Positions 1 to 8,942 of a DNA stretch of 64,000 nt are shown piece by piece. Each line of letters starts with the position of its first letter. The stretch's first letter is position 1. This stretch comes from Amycolatopsis marina (GTDB lineage Bacteria; Actinomycetota; Actinomycetes; Mycobacteriales; Pseudonocardiaceae). Under the pieces are notes generated by a model, which made no database searches, was not told the DNA's origin, and saw only the letters and a list, made by a program, of their open reading frames with translations. The stretch lies in the NCBI RefSeq assembly GCF_900111885.1, contig NZ_FOKG01000012.1:124001-188000 (forward strand), given 5' to 3'. A program made the position numbers and the translations under genes.

Positions 1-990
1 CCCGCGCACCAGCATCGCCAGCTCGCCGAGCGAGCGGTGCCAGTTCGCCCAGAGCAGCTTCGACACCGGCGCGGTGCCGACGGACGGATCGCCGAGCGTG
101 CGCAGTGCGTGTGCCCGTAGCACCTCCAGCCCCATCCACGCCTCGGCGAGCCGCTCGGCTATCACCGGATCAGCGGCGGCGCCGGTGTCGTTGGCGAGGT
201 CGGTCAGTGCGCGCAGTTCCCGCCGGAAGCCGACCTGCTGGCCGAGCGTCGCGACTCCCCGCTCGAAGGCGAGCGTGCCCATCGCGACCCGCCAGCCCTC
301 GCCCGGATCGCCGACCACGAGGTCACGGGCGGTCCTGGCGCCGTCGAAGAACACCTCGTTGAACTCCGAGGTGCCGGTGAGCTGCCGGATCGGCCGGATC
401 TCGACGCCCGGCTGCCGCATCGGCACCAGCAGACAGGACAGGCCGTGATGCCTGCGCGATCCGGGTTCGGTACGGGCCAGCACGAAACACCAGTCGGCGA
501 CGTGCGCCAGGGACGTCCACACCTTCTGCCCGTGCAGCACCCATTCGTCGCCGTCCAGTTCCGCCCTGGTGGCGACCGCGGCGAGGTCGGACCCCGCGCC
601 CGGCTCGGAATAGCCCTGACACCACAGTTCCTCCACCGCACGGATGCCCGGCAGGAACCGGTGCTGCTGCTCCGCCGAGCCGAACGCGATCAGCGTGGGC
701 CCGAGCAGTTCCTGGCCGAGGTGACTCACCCTCGCCGGAGCGTCGGCCCTGGCGTACTCCTCGTGGAAGACGACCTGCTCGGCCAGCGACGCTCCCCGGC
801 CGCCGTGCTCGACCGGCCAGCCGACACAGTTCCAGCCCGCGGCCGCGAGATGCCGCTCCCAGGACACGCGCTGCTCGAAGGCCTCGTGCTCCCGTCCCGG
901 CCCGCCGAGCCCGCGCAGACCCGCGAACTCGCCCTTCAGGTTGTGCTCCAGCCAGTCCCGAACCACACGGCGGAAGTCATCGACGTGCAC
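1..990 (-). CDS. fadE30: FadE30-like acyl-CoA dehydrogenase (3' end cut by window edge)
   Basis: An acyl-CoA dehydrogenase predicted to act on the CoA thioester of the C/D-ring fragment (HIP/5-OH-HIC-CoA) in sterol breakdown. Translation from a GTG at 990 gives 330 residues running off the window edge; the family is usually about 380, so the C-terminus is missing. Visible motifs are WCQGYSEPGAGSDLA and VLHGQKVWTS, typical of the FAD/acyl-CoA binding region, and FERGV. GGAGG lies 4 nt upstream of the GTG; an in-frame ATG at 1029 lacks such a site. The gene is divergent from fadD3 and shares a KstR2-type operator with it. That order (fadE30 divergent from fadD3-fadE31-32-33) is the one known from M. 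tuberculosis Rv3560c-Rv3564, which supports the assignment more than sequence class alone. Confidence 0.85.
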   Translation of the reverse strand, partial: MHVDDFRRVVRDWLEHNLKGEFAGLRGLGGPGREHEAFEQRVSWERHLAAAGWNCVGWPVEHGGRGASLAEQVVFHEEYARADAPARVSHLGQELLGPTLIAFGSAEQQHRFLPGIRAVEELWCQGYSEPGAGSDLAAVATRAELDGDEWVLHGQKVWTSLAHVADWCFVLARTEPGSRRHHGLSCLLVPMRQPGVEIRPIRQLTGTSEFNEVFFDGARTARDLVVGDPGEGWRVAMGTLAFERGVATLGQQVGFRRELRALTDLANDTGAAADPVIAERLAEAWMGLEVLRAHALRTLGDPSVGTAPVSKLLWANWHRSLGELAMLVRG

Positions 991-1049
991 AGTGCCTCCC
1001 GCCGGTCCGACTGTCTTTCCTTCGATCATCTTCCGGCGTAGGCTACCCT

Positions 1050-1063
1050 ACCAAGCACTTGCT
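1050..1063. promoter_or_regulatory. KstR2-type operator between fadE30 and fadD3
   Basis: The 14-mer ACCAAGCACTTGCT matches the published KstR2 consensus AnCAAGnnCTTGnT at every defined position. It lies 18 bp before the fadD3 start and 60 bp before the fadE30 start, where one dimer could cover both promoters. KstR2 is known to be released by HIP-CoA, the product of FadD3. The kstR2 gene itself is not in the window. Confidence 0.85.
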
Positions 1064-1081
1064 AGGTAGGAGGCTTTCACG

Positions 1082-2632
1082 GTGTTGGGCAGATCGGGAC
1101 CGGCCACCATCCCGGCGGCGCTCATCGACGCCGCAGGGCGGTTCCCCGGCCGGGAGGCGGTGGTCGACGGACCGGTGCGGATGACCTACGGCGAACTGCA
1201 CCAGCAGGTGCGCCGCTGCGCGAGCCTCTTCATCGACAACGGGATCCACCGTGGTGACCGGGTGGCGATCTGCTCCCCCAACACCCAGCACTGGGTGATC
1301 GCCGCGCTCGGCGCCCTGTACTGCGGCGCGACGCTGGTTCCGGTCAACACCCGGTTCACCGGCCCGGAAATGCTCGACGTCGTCGAGCGCAGCGAGACCG
1401 CCGCGCTGGTCGTCGCCGGGCCATTCCTCGGCACCGACCGCATCGCCGAACTCCGCGCGGCCGGGCTCGGTCCACTGCGCCTGATCCTGCGCATCCCGGC
1501 GGACGGCACCCCTCCCCCCGAAGCGGGCGTCGTGGACTGGGCAGCCGTCGAGAGCATGCCGGTGTCCCCCGAGGCCGACGCCAGGGCGGACGCGGTGGCG
1601 CCCGACGACGTCAGCGACATCCTCTTCACCTCCGGAACCACCGGCCGCAGCAAGGGCGCGATGAGCGCGCACCGGCAGTCGATCGGCGTCGCGCGGGCGT
1701 GGGCGGACTGCGGTCAACTCACCGCCGAGGACCGGTACCTGGTGATCAACCCGTTCTTCCACAGCTTCGGCTACAAGGCGGGAATGCTCGCGGCTCTGCT
1801 CAGTGGGTGCACGATCCTGCCGCAGCGCACGTTCGACGTCGACGCGACGATGCGGGTCATCGCCGCCGAGCGGATCACCGTGCTGCCCGGCGCTCCCACG
1901 ATTTATCAGACGATGCTCGACTCCCCCGGCCTGCGCGAGCACGACCTGTCCAGCCTCCGGCTGGCCGTCACCGGAGCCGCCACGGTCGCGGTCGCGCTGG
2001 TGGAGCGGATGCGGGCCGACCTGAGCTTCGACACGGTGCTGACCGCGTACGGGCTGACCGAGGCGGTGGTCGCGACGATGTGCCGTCCGGACGACGACGC
2101 CGAGACGATCGCGCGCACCTGCGGCAGGGCGGCGGCGGACTTCGAGGTCCGAACCGCCGAGGACAGCGGGGAGATCCTGCTGCGTGGCCCGAACACGATG
2201 CTCGGCTACCTCGACGATCCCGAGGCGACCGCGGAGGCGATCGACGTCGAGGGGTGGCTGCACACCGGCGACGTCGGCACACTCGACGAGCGCGGCTACC
2301 TCAAGATCACCGACCGCATCAAGGACATGTACATCTGCGGTGGCTTCAACGTGTATCCGGCGGAGGTGGAGCAGGCACTCGCCCGGCTGGACGGAGTCGC
2401 CGACTCGGCGGTGATCGGTGTACCCGACACCAGGATGGGCGAGGTGGGCAGGGCCTACGTCGTTCGCAGACCGGGTGCGGATGTGTCCGCTTCGGACATC
2501 GTCGAGCACTGCAAGGCCGTGCTGGCCAACTACAAGGTGCCGCGGCAGGTCGAGTTCCGGGACCAGCTGCCGCGCAACCCCTCCGGCAAGGTACTCAAAC
2601 GCGTGTTGCGCGACGAGGAGGCAAAGGCATGA
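1082..2632 (+). CDS. fadD3: HIP-CoA synthetase FadD3
   Basis: An acyl-CoA ligase expected to activate the hexahydroindanedione propionate left after removal of rings A and B, using ATP and CoA. The 516-aa product has the adenylate-forming signature LFTSGTTGRSKGA at about residue 180, the motif YGLTEAVVATM, the hinge region GYLKITDRIKDMYICGGFNVYP and the C-terminal catalytic lysine context PRNPSGKVLKR. The GTG start has AGGAGG 8 bp upstream. The stop overlaps the next ATG (ATGA), so this gene heads a coupled operon fadD3-echA-fadE31-fadE32-fadE33. Substrate is inferred from gene order and the KstR2 box; the ligase fold itself is clear. Confidence 0.88.
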   Translation: MLGRSGPATIPAALIDAAGRFPGREAVVDGPVRMTYGELHQQVRRCASLFIDNGIHRGDRVAICSPNTQHWVIAALGALYCGATLVPVNTRFTGPEMLDVVERSETAALVVAGPFLGTDRIAELRAAGLGPLRLILRIPADGTPPPEAGVVDWAAVESMPVSPEADARADAVAPDDVSDILFTSGTTGRSKGAMSAHRQSIGVARAWADCGQLTAEDRYLVINPFFHSFGYKAGMLAALLSGCTILPQRTFDVDATMRVIAAERITVLPGAPTIYQTMLDSPGLREHDLSSLRLAVTGAATVAVALVERMRADLSFDTVLTAYGLTEAVVATMCRPDDDAETIARTCGRAAADFEVRTAEDSGEILLRGPNTMLGYLDDPEATAEAIDVEGWLHTGDVGTLDERGYLKITDRIKDMYICGGFNVYPAEVEQALARLDGVADSAVIGVPDTRMGEVGRAYVVRRPGADVSASDIVEHCKAVLANYKVPRQVEFRDQLPRNPSGKVLKRVLRDEEAKA

Positions 2633-3498
2633 CCAGTGAGGCCGCGTCAGACCCGGACCCAGTGCTGTACGAGCGGCGCGGGGCGGTCGCGGTGGTGACG
2701 ATGAACCGGCCCGAGTACCGCAACGCACAGAACTCAGCCATGACCTATGCCCTCGACGCCGCGTTCACCAGGGCCGTCGAGGACGACGAGGTCAAGGTCA
2801 TCGTGCTGGCCGGGGCGGGCAAACACTTCTCCGCGGGCCACGACATCGGCACTCCGGAACGCGACGTCGACGTCTCCTTCGACCGCAAGGCCGTGCTGTG
2901 GTGGGACCACGTCGGGCGTGAGGGCGGTGACCAGCGCTTCGCCAGGGAGTCCGAAGTGTACCTGGGGATGTGCCGCCGCTGGCGGGAGATCCCGAAGCCG
3001 ATGATCGCCAGCGTGCAGGGCGCCTGCATCGCGGGGGCGCTGATGCTGGCCTGGGTGTGCGACCTGATCGTCGCGTCCGAGGACGCGTTCTTCGCCGATC
3101 CGGTGGTGCGGATGGGAATTCCCGGTGTCGAGTACTTCGCCCATCCGTGGGTGCTCGGCCCCCGCGCGGCCAAGGAGGTGCTCTTCACCGGCGAACGGTT
3201 CACCGCGGATCAGGCGAGGGAATGGGGCATGCTGAACCGCGTGGTCCCGAGGGCCGAGCTCGCAGAACGCACCCTCGCGCTGGCGGACACGATCGCCGAG
3301 ATGCCCGGATTCGGCCTCGCACTGACCAAGAAGGCGGTCAACCAGGCCGAGGATCTGATGGGTATGCGCAGCGGAATGGACTCGGCCTTCGGATTGCACC
3401 ACTTCGCCCACGCGCACAACGCCGAGCTCTCCGGTGGCGATTCGCTCGGCGGGCAGGACGCGCGGTCCATGCGGGACGCGGGCCGGTCGGGGAGCTGA
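2629..3498 (+). CDS. Enoyl-CoA hydratase/isomerase family protein
   Basis: A 289-aa crotonase-fold protein. Visible features are the N-terminal VAVVTMNRPEYRNAQN, the oxyanion-hole motif HFSAGHDIG and the second oxyanion segment ACIAGALMLAW. The ATG overlaps the fadD3 stop by the ATGA arrangement and the stop is 3 bp before fadE31, so it is translated with the HIP block. It resembles EchA13-type proteins more than classical short-chain crotonases. In M. tuberculosis no crotonase lies at this point between fadD3 and fadE31, so its presence is a local variation. A role in hydrating an unsaturated C/D-ring CoA ester is an inference from position; no substrate can be read from the sequence. Confidence 0.85.
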   Translation: MTSEAASDPDPVLYERRGAVAVVTMNRPEYRNAQNSAMTYALDAAFTRAVEDDEVKVIVLAGAGKHFSAGHDIGTPERDVDVSFDRKAVLWWDHVGREGGDQRFARESEVYLGMCRRWREIPKPMIASVQGACIAGALMLAWVCDLIVASEDAFFADPVVRMGIPGVEYFAHPWVLGPRAAKEVLFTGERFTADQAREWGMLNRVVPRAELAERTLALADTIAEMPGFGLALTKKAVNQAEDLMGMRSGMDSAFGLHHFAHAHNAELSGGDSLGGQDARSMRDAGRSGS

Positions 3499-3501
3499 GG
3501 T

Positions 3502-4644
3502 ATGGACCTCGATCTCGACGAGCGCGCGACCGCCTTTCGCGACGAGGTACGGGCGTGGCTCGCGGCGCACGTCCCCGTGCACCCGCTGCCGTCGTTCGAC
3601 ACCGAGGAGGGGTTCGCCCGGCACCGCGAGTGGGAGGCGACACTCGCCGGGGCGCGGCTGTCCGCCGTGGCATGGCCCGCCGAGTTCGGCGGCCGGGACG
3701 CGAGTCTGCTGGAGTGGGTGCTCTTCGAGGAGGAGTACTACGCCGCGGGCGCGCCGGACCGGGTCGGGCAGAACGGTCTGTTCATGCTCGCCCCCACCCT
3801 GTTCTCCCACGGCACCGAGGAGCAGCGCGGGCGCATTCTCCCGCCGATGGCTCGCGGCGAACAGGTGTGGGCGCAGGCATGGTCCGAACCGGACGCGGGC
3901 AGCGACATCGCCGCGCTGCGCAGCACCGCGCGGCGCACCGCGGGTGGCTGGCTGCTGAGCGGGCAGAAGACGTGGAGCTCGCGGGCGGCGTTCGCCGACA
4001 GGGCTTTCGGGCTCTTCCGCAGTGACCCCGCGAGCGAACGCCACCACGGCCTCACCTACCTGATGTTCGACCTGCGGGCCGAGGGAGTACGGGTGCGGCC
4101 GATCGCACAACTCGACGGTGAACCCGGTTTCGCCGAGATCTTCCTCGACGAGGTGTTCGTACCGGACGAGGACGTGATCGGCGAGCCGGACAACGGCTGG
4201 CGGATCGCGATGACCACCGCGAACAACGAGCGTGGTCTGTCCCTGCGCAGCCCGGGCCGGTTCCTGGCCGCCGCCGAAAGGCTGGTCGAGCTGTGGCGGC
4301 GGGTCGGCGATCCCGGCGACACCGCGCTCGCCCGGCGGGTCGCCGACGCGTGGATCGGCGCCCGCGCGTACCAGCTCTACACCTTCGCCACCGTGACCAG
4401 GCTTGCCGAAGGCGGACAGCTCGGTCCCGAGTCGAGCGTCAACAAACTGTTCTGGTCCCGGCTGGACCTCGACATTTCCGAGACCGCACTGGACCTCCTC
4501 GGCCCCGACGCCGAGTTGCGCGGTGCGGGCGGCTGGCCGGAGAAGTGGCTGTTCGCGCTCGCGGGCCCGATCTACGGCGGCACCGACCAGATCCAGCGCA
4601 ACACCGTGGCCGAGCGGTTACTCGGCCTTCCGAGAGGCCGGTGA
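3502..4644 (+). CDS. fadE31: FadE31-like acyl-CoA dehydrogenase
   Basis: A full-length acyl-CoA dehydrogenase of 380 aa. The FAD-binding stretch AQAWSEPDAGSDIAALRS lies near residue 130, followed by LLSGQKTWSS and a C-terminal GGTDQIQRNTVAERLLGLPRG, the expected end of a complete subunit. The start follows GGGGAGCTGAGGT, 3 bp after echA. Work on the mycobacterial family showed FadE31 assembling as an alpha2beta2 complex with FadE32 or FadE33. The same three genes follow here in the same order, so this is probably the subunit supplying part of the flavin site for both partners. Control should be by KstR2 through the fadD3 promoter. Confidence 0.85.
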   Translation: MDLDLDERATAFRDEVRAWLAAHVPVHPLPSFDTEEGFARHREWEATLAGARLSAVAWPAEFGGRDASLLEWVLFEEEYYAAGAPDRVGQNGLFMLAPTLFSHGTEEQRGRILPPMARGEQVWAQAWSEPDAGSDIAALRSTARRTAGGWLLSGQKTWSSRAAFADRAFGLFRSDPASERHHGLTYLMFDLRAEGVRVRPIAQLDGEPGFAEIFLDEVFVPDEDVIGEPDNGWRIAMTTANNERGLSLRSPGRFLAAAERLVELWRRVGDPGDTALARRVADAWIGARAYQLYTFATVTRLAEGGQLGPESSVNKLFWSRLDLDISETALDLLGPDAELRGAGGWPEKWLFALAGPIYGGTDQIQRNTVAERLLGLPRGR

Positions 4645-4646
4645 GC

Positions 4647-5615
4647 ATGCGATTCACCCTGTCGTCCGAACAGCGGCAGTTCGCCGCGAGTATCGGTGAA
4701 CTGCTGGCGGCGGCCGATGTGCCCACCGCCGTTTACGCCTGGGGGGATGGCAACCACGGACCTGGGCTGAAGATCTGGCGGTCTCTCGCCGATCTCGGCG
4801 TCACCGGCCTCGTGGTGCCGTCCCGGTTCGGCGGACTCGACGCCACCCCTGTCGACCTCGCGGTCGCGTTCGAACGGCTCGGGTATCACGCGGTACCGGG
4901 TCCGTGGGTGGAGAGCGCGGCGGCGGTGCCCGCGCTGCTGGGCGAGACCGAGGCGGCCGAGCGGCTGCTGCCCGGCATCGCCGAGGGCGAGGTGCTGGCT
5001 TCGGTCGTGCTCCCGCCGCACGTTCCCTACGGTCTCGACGCGGATGTGGCCGGCTGCAGGATCCTGGCCCACGGCGGCACGGTCAGGGAGTTCACCGCGG
5101 GTGCGGTGATGTCCTCTGTGGACAAGGCTCGCCGGCTGTTCCCCGCCTCGCCGGGTCCCGTCGTCGCCACCGGAACAGACGTCGGGCGCGCACTCGACTC
5201 CGCGGCGCTGGCGATCGCGGCGCAGCTGGTCGGGGCGGGCCGGTGGCTGCTCGACACCTCGGTGGCGTATGCGAAGCAGCGCAGCCAGTACGGCAAGCCG
5301 ATCGGTCAGTACCAGGCTGTCAAGCACCTGCTCGCCGACATCGCGACCCGGCTGGAGCTGGCGACCCCGCTGGTGCACGGCGCCGCCGTGACGCTCGCGG
5401 GAGGACCGGCCCCTCGGGACGTCTCGGCCGCGCGGGTGGCGGCGGCGGACGCCGCCTATCTGGCAGCCCGCACCGCGCTACAGGTGCACGGAGCCATCGG
5501 TTACGCCGAAGAGCACCCGCTCGGTCTGTGGTTGACCAAGGTGCGCGCCCTCGTCGCGGCCTGGGGCACGCAGTCGTTCCATCGGGGCAGAGTGCTCGCG
5601 GCGGTGGCGGCGTGA
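4647..5615 (+). CDS. fadE32: FadE32-like acyl-CoA dehydrogenase, partner subunit
   Basis: A 322-aa acyl-CoA dehydrogenase subunit, shorter than FadE31. It begins MRFTLSSEQRQFAASIGEL and contains the ACAD helical segment YAKQRSQYGKPIGQYQAVKH and LQVHGAIGYAEEHPLGLWL. The middle beta domain is reduced, as is usual for the small partner of heterotetrameric sterol acyl-CoA dehydrogenases. An alternative GTG start at 4641 would overlap the fadE31 stop (GTGA). The 3' end overlaps fadE33 (GTGA at 5612). It probably cannot form the complete active site alone and needs FadE31. Confidence 0.82.
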   Translation: MRFTLSSEQRQFAASIGELLAAADVPTAVYAWGDGNHGPGLKIWRSLADLGVTGLVVPSRFGGLDATPVDLAVAFERLGYHAVPGPWVESAAAVPALLGETEAAERLLPGIAEGEVLASVVLPPHVPYGLDADVAGCRILAHGGTVREFTAGAVMSSVDKARRLFPASPGPVVATGTDVGRALDSAALAIAAQLVGAGRWLLDTSVAYAKQRSQYGKPIGQYQAVKHLLADIATRLELATPLVHGAAVTLAGGPAPRDVSAARVAAADAAYLAARTALQVHGAIGYAEEHPLGLWLTKVRALVAAWGTQSFHRGRVLAAVAA

Positions 5616-6673
5616 CCGCCGACAGCCTCGCCGAGCGCGCGGCGCTGGGCGAGACGGTGCGTGCGGTGCTGCGACGGCACGCGGACACCGATCCGTGGCC
5701 AGTGCTGTGTGCGCAGGTCGGCGTCGCGGCACTGGCTGTTCCCGAGGCGTACGGCGGGGCCGGCGCGGGAGTGCCCGAACTGGCCGTCGTGGCGCGAGAG
5801 CTGGGCCGGGAGCTGGTCGCGTGCCCGTTCCTCGGTTCGTCGGTGCTCACCACTCTCGCGATCCTGGAGGCCGGGAACCCAACGGACCATTCCCGGCTGC
5901 TGCCTGGACTCGCCGAGGGCACGAGCACCGCCGCGCTCGCGTGGACGTCGGCTGCGGGGCGCTGGTGCCCGGAGGAGGTGGCCTGCGCGGTAACCGCTTC
6001 CGGCGATCGGTGCACTGTGGATGGTTCGGCGCACTACGTGCTCGACGGTGACACGGCGGACCTGCTGTTGGTGTTCGCGGACACCGGACACGGGCTCGCG
6101 CTGGTCGAGGTGGATCCCGACCAGCGCGGAGTGCGGAGGGCGGGCACCCCCGCTATGGACCAGAGCCGGTCCTTCGCCCGGGTCGACCTGACTCGGGCCG
6201 CGGGGCGGCGGCTGGGTTCCGGCGATGCCCGCCCTGGGCTACGGCACGTGCGGGACCTGGCCTGCGCGGTGCTGGCCGCCGAGCAGGCCGGAGCCGCGGC
6301 CAGAGCACTGGAGATCACCGTGGCGTACTCGCTGGAGCGCGAGCAGTTCGGCAGGCCCATCGGTGGTTTCCAGGCTCTCAAACACCGGATGGCAGACCTG
6401 CACGTGCTCGTCGAAACCGCCCGCTCCGCCGCCGAGGCCGCCGCGGAGCCGGGTCCGCACCAGAGCCGGATGGCGGCCGTGGCCAAGGCGTGGTGCTCGC
6501 GCGCGCTGTCGGAGGTGACTGCCGAGATGATCCAGTTGCACGGCGGGATCGGGATCACCTGGGAGCATCCGGCGCACCGCTACTTCAAGCGCGCACACGG
6601 CAGCGCCGAACTGTTCGGCCCGCCGCACCAGCACCTGGCCAGGCTCGGCCGGATGGCAGGTGTGGGTGTCTGA
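5612..6673 (+). CDS. fadE33: FadE33-like acyl-CoA dehydrogenase, partner subunit
   Basis: A 353-aa acyl-CoA dehydrogenase subunit starting at a GTG that overlaps the fadE32 stop. Recognisable segments are LEREQFGRPIGGFQALKHRMADLHV and, near the C-terminus, IQLHGGIGITWEHPAHRYFKRAH. Like FadE32 it is a shortened, poorly conserved member expected to pair with FadE31. It is last in the fadD3 operon, and its stop codon lies in a hairpin shared with the convergent gdhA stop. The exact intermediate cannot be read from sequence; a late C/D-ring CoA ester is inferred from position. Confidence 0.82.
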   Translation: MTADSLAERAALGETVRAVLRRHADTDPWPVLCAQVGVAALAVPEAYGGAGAGVPELAVVARELGRELVACPFLGSSVLTTLAILEAGNPTDHSRLLPGLAEGTSTAALAWTSAAGRWCPEEVACAVTASGDRCTVDGSAHYVLDGDTADLLLVFADTGHGLALVEVDPDQRGVRRAGTPAMDQSRSFARVDLTRAAGRRLGSGDARPGLRHVRDLACAVLAAEQAGAAARALEITVAYSLEREQFGRPIGGFQALKHRMADLHVLVETARSAAEAAAEPGPHQSRMAAVAKAWCSRALSEVTAEMIQLHGGIGITWEHPAHRYFKRAHGSAELFGPPHQHLARLGRMAGVGV

Positions 6674-6687
6674 CGCACCACGCGTCA
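6671..6687. terminator. Hairpin joining the fadE33 and gdhA stop codons
   Basis: TGACGC and its exact reverse complement GCGTCA are separated by 5 nt. The left arm contains the fadE33 TGA and the right arm the gdhA TGA (on the minus strand). With only 11 bp between the convergent genes, this is a plausible bidirectional stop, though the 6-bp stem is short and there is no T run. Confidence 0.4.
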
Positions 6688-8028
6688 GATCAGCCCGAGC
6701 GACAGCATGGCTTCCGCGACCCGGGTGTAGGCCGAGATGTTGGACCCCGCCACGTAGTTGCCCGGCATCCCGTACTCCTCGGCCGTCTCGGAGCACCGCG
6801 CGTGGATATCCTTCATGATCTGCTCCAGGCGCTGCTCGGAGTACTCGAAGGACCAGGAGTCGCGGGACGCGTTCTGCTGCATCTCAAGCGCAGAGGTCGC
6901 CACACCACCGGCGTTGGCCGCCTTTCCGGGGCCGAACGCGATCCCGGCATCGAGGAACGCCTGCACGCCCTCGGGCGTGCAGGGCATGTTCGCCCCCTCG
7001 CCGACCGCGATACATCCATTACGCACGAGCGCGAGCGCCTCCTTGCCGGTGATCTCGTTCTGCGTCGCGCAGGGCATCGCCACCTCGCACGGCACCTCCC
7101 AGACCAGCCGGTCCGGGACGTAGCTCGCGTGCGCGACCCGCTCCGCGTACGCCTCGATCCGCTCTCGCCGGACCTCCTTGATCTCCTTCAGCAGCTCGAC
7201 ATCGATGCCCTTCTCGTCGTATATGTAGCCGCTGGAGTCCGAACAGGCGACCACCTTGCCGCCGAGTTGGTGAACCTTCTCGATGGCGTAGATGGCGACG
7301 TTGCCGGAGCCCGAGACCACCACCGTGCGACCCTCGAACGACTCGCCTCTGGCGGCCAGCATCTCGTTGACGAAGAACGCACTTCCGTAGCCGGTTGCCT
7401 CGGTCCGAACCTTCGCCCCGCCGTAGAGCAGACCCTTCCCGGTGAGGACTCCCGACTCGTACCGGTTGGTGATCCGTTTGTACTGGCCGAACAGGTAGCC
7501 GATCTCCCTGCCGCCGACGCCGATGTCGCCGGCCGGCACGTCGGTGTACTCGCCGATGTGCCGGTAGAGCTCCGTCATGAGGCTTTGGCAGAAACGCATG
7601 ATCTCGCGGTCCGAACGGCCCTTGGGGTCGAAGTCCGAACCGCCCTTGCCGCCGCCGATCGGGAGCCCGGTCAGCGCGTTCTTGAAGACCTGCTCGAAGC
7701 CGAGGAACTTGATGGTCCCGAGATAGACCGACGGATGAAAGCGCAGCCCGCCCTTGAACGGACCGAGTGCGCTGTTGAACTCCACCCGGAAGCCGCGGTT
7801 GATGTGAATGCCGCCCGCGTCGTCCTCCCACGGCACACGGAAGATGATCTGACGTTCAGGCTCACACAGGCGGGAGATGATCCGCGCGTCCGCGTACTCC
7901 GGGTGCTTGCCGAGCGCGGGTCCGATACTCTCCAGCACCTCTCGGACGGCCTGGTGGAACTCCACCTCGCCGGGATTGCGGGACAGCACGTCCGCGTACA
8001 CCGATTCCAGTTTCTCGTGCAGGGGCAC
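6685..8028 (-). CDS. gdhA: NADP-type glutamate dehydrogenase
   Basis: This enzyme joins ammonium and 2-oxoglutarate to glutamate in the cytoplasm. The 447-aa product has the length of the hexameric small GDH class. The substrate lysine context PIGGGKGGSDFDPKGRSD lies near residue 122. A Rossmann stretch VVVSGSGNVAIYAIEKVHQLG follows near residue 236, with the downstream CSDSSGYIYD region. Start is the ATG at 8028, giving the expected N-terminal helix MPLHEKLESVYADVLSRNP. It runs against the sterol operon and shows no sterol-regulator box upstream, so it looks like a housekeeping nitrogen gene. Confidence 0.95.
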   Translation of the reverse strand: MPLHEKLESVYADVLSRNPGEVEFHQAVREVLESIGPALGKHPEYADARIISRLCEPERQIIFRVPWEDDAGGIHINRGFRVEFNSALGPFKGGLRFHPSVYLGTIKFLGFEQVFKNALTGLPIGGGKGGSDFDPKGRSDREIMRFCQSLMTELYRHIGEYTDVPAGDIGVGGREIGYLFGQYKRITNRYESGVLTGKGLLYGGAKVRTEATGYGSAFFVNEMLAARGESFEGRTVVVSGSGNVAIYAIEKVHQLGGKVVACSDSSGYIYDEKGIDVELLKEIKEVRRERIEAYAERVAHASYVPDRLVWEVPCEVAMPCATQNEITGKEALALVRNGCIAVGEGANMPCTPEGVQAFLDAGIAFGPGKAANAGGVATSALEMQQNASRDSWSFEYSEQRLEQIMKDIHARCSETAEEYGMPGNYVAGSNISAYTRVAEAMLSLGLI

Positions 8029-8104
8029 GCTTGCGTCTCCGTTTCCTCGTCCGCGCCTACGTCGGCGCTGCCTACCCGGGTACCGGCCGTCCGAAACCGT
8101 GGTC

Positions 8105-8860
8105 TCAGCCCCGGCCGATGAATGGCATGGTCGTCGCGGTCACGGTCAGGAACTGTACGTTCGCCGACAGCGGCAGCCCGGCCATGTAGAGCACCGCTTC
8201 GGCGACGTGTGCGGCATCGAAGGTCGGCTCGGCGGCGACACTGCCGTCGGCCTGGGCGGCGCCGCGGGCGATACCGCTGGTCATCTCGGTGGCGGCGTTG
8301 CCGATGTCGATCTGTCCACACGCCACGTTGTGCCCGCGCCCGTCGAGAGAGATCGACTTCGTCAGGCCGGTGATCGCGTGCTTCGTCGCGGTGTAGGCCA
8401 CGCTGCGCGGGCGCGGGGCGTGGGCGGAGATCGATCCGTTGTTGATGATCCGGCCACCCGCGGGGTCCTGGTCCCGCATCGCCAGCACCGCGTGGTGGGC
8501 GCAGAGGAACATCCCGGTGAGGTTGACCTCCACCACCTCGCGCCACTGCCGGGGCGTGAGCTCGTCGACCGAACCGGCGGGCCCGAAGGTACCGGCGTTG
8601 TTCACCAGCAGGTCGAGCCTGCCCCACCGCTCCCGCACGGCCGCGAACAGCGCGGCCACCGAGTCGTCCTCGGTCACGTCGGTCGGCGCCACCAGCGCGG
8701 AACTCGCGGACTCGGGCACGGCGTCGGCGGTGTCCCGCAGCGCGGCCTCCCGCCGCCCGGCAAGTGCCACCCGCCAGCCCTGCCCGAGCAGGGCGACCGC
8801 GACCTCCCGCCCGATCCCCGACCCCGCCCCGGTCACCACAGCCACCCGCCCAGCACTCAT
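8105..8860 (-). CDS. Short-chain dehydrogenase/reductase
   Basis: A classical SDR of 251 aa. The cofactor-binding TGAGSGIG lies at residues 10-17, NNAG near 90, and the catalytic YTATK (YxxxK) near residue 158 with an upstream serine (NNGSIS). The basic AGRRE after the second strand suggests NADP preference. It sits between gdhA and a 21-bp repeat array with no operon partner. No substrate is apparent. Being inside a sterol island makes a hydroxysteroid substrate possible, but nothing in the sequence requires it. Confidence 0.88.
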   Translation of the reverse strand: MSAGRVAVVTGAGSGIGREVAVALLGQGWRVALAGRREAALRDTADAVPESASSALVAPTDVTEDDSVAALFAAVRERWGRLDLLVNNAGTFGPAGSVDELTPRQWREVVEVNLTGMFLCAHHAVLAMRDQDPAGGRIINNGSISAHAPRPRSVAYTATKHAITGLTKSISLDGRGHNVACGQIDIGNAATEMTSGIARGAAQADGSVAAEPTFDAAHVAEAVLYMAGLPLSANVQFLTVTATTMPFIGRG

Positions 8861-8879
8861 CCCCGCATCCTAGCCACCC

Positions 8880-8942
8880 CGACTTGGCGGTTCCGGGCCA
8901 CGTCTTGGCAGTTCCGGGGCCTGAGTTGGCAGTTACGTGGCC
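8880..8942. repeat. Array of three 21-bp units (type A)
   Basis: Three consecutive 21-bp units start at 8880, 8901 and 8922. Each carries the core TTGGC(A/G)GTT(C/A)C followed by GG and CC. The last unit overlaps the 3' end of the GNAT gene and the first lies 20 bp upstream of the SDR start. The same core, inverted, forms the array at 12033-12116. There are no spacers, so this is not a CRISPR. Function unknown. Confidence 0.75.

Noticed and set aside
1043..2728. 561-codon minus-strand frame
   Set aside because: Antisense to fadD3, low-complexity composition and no domain.
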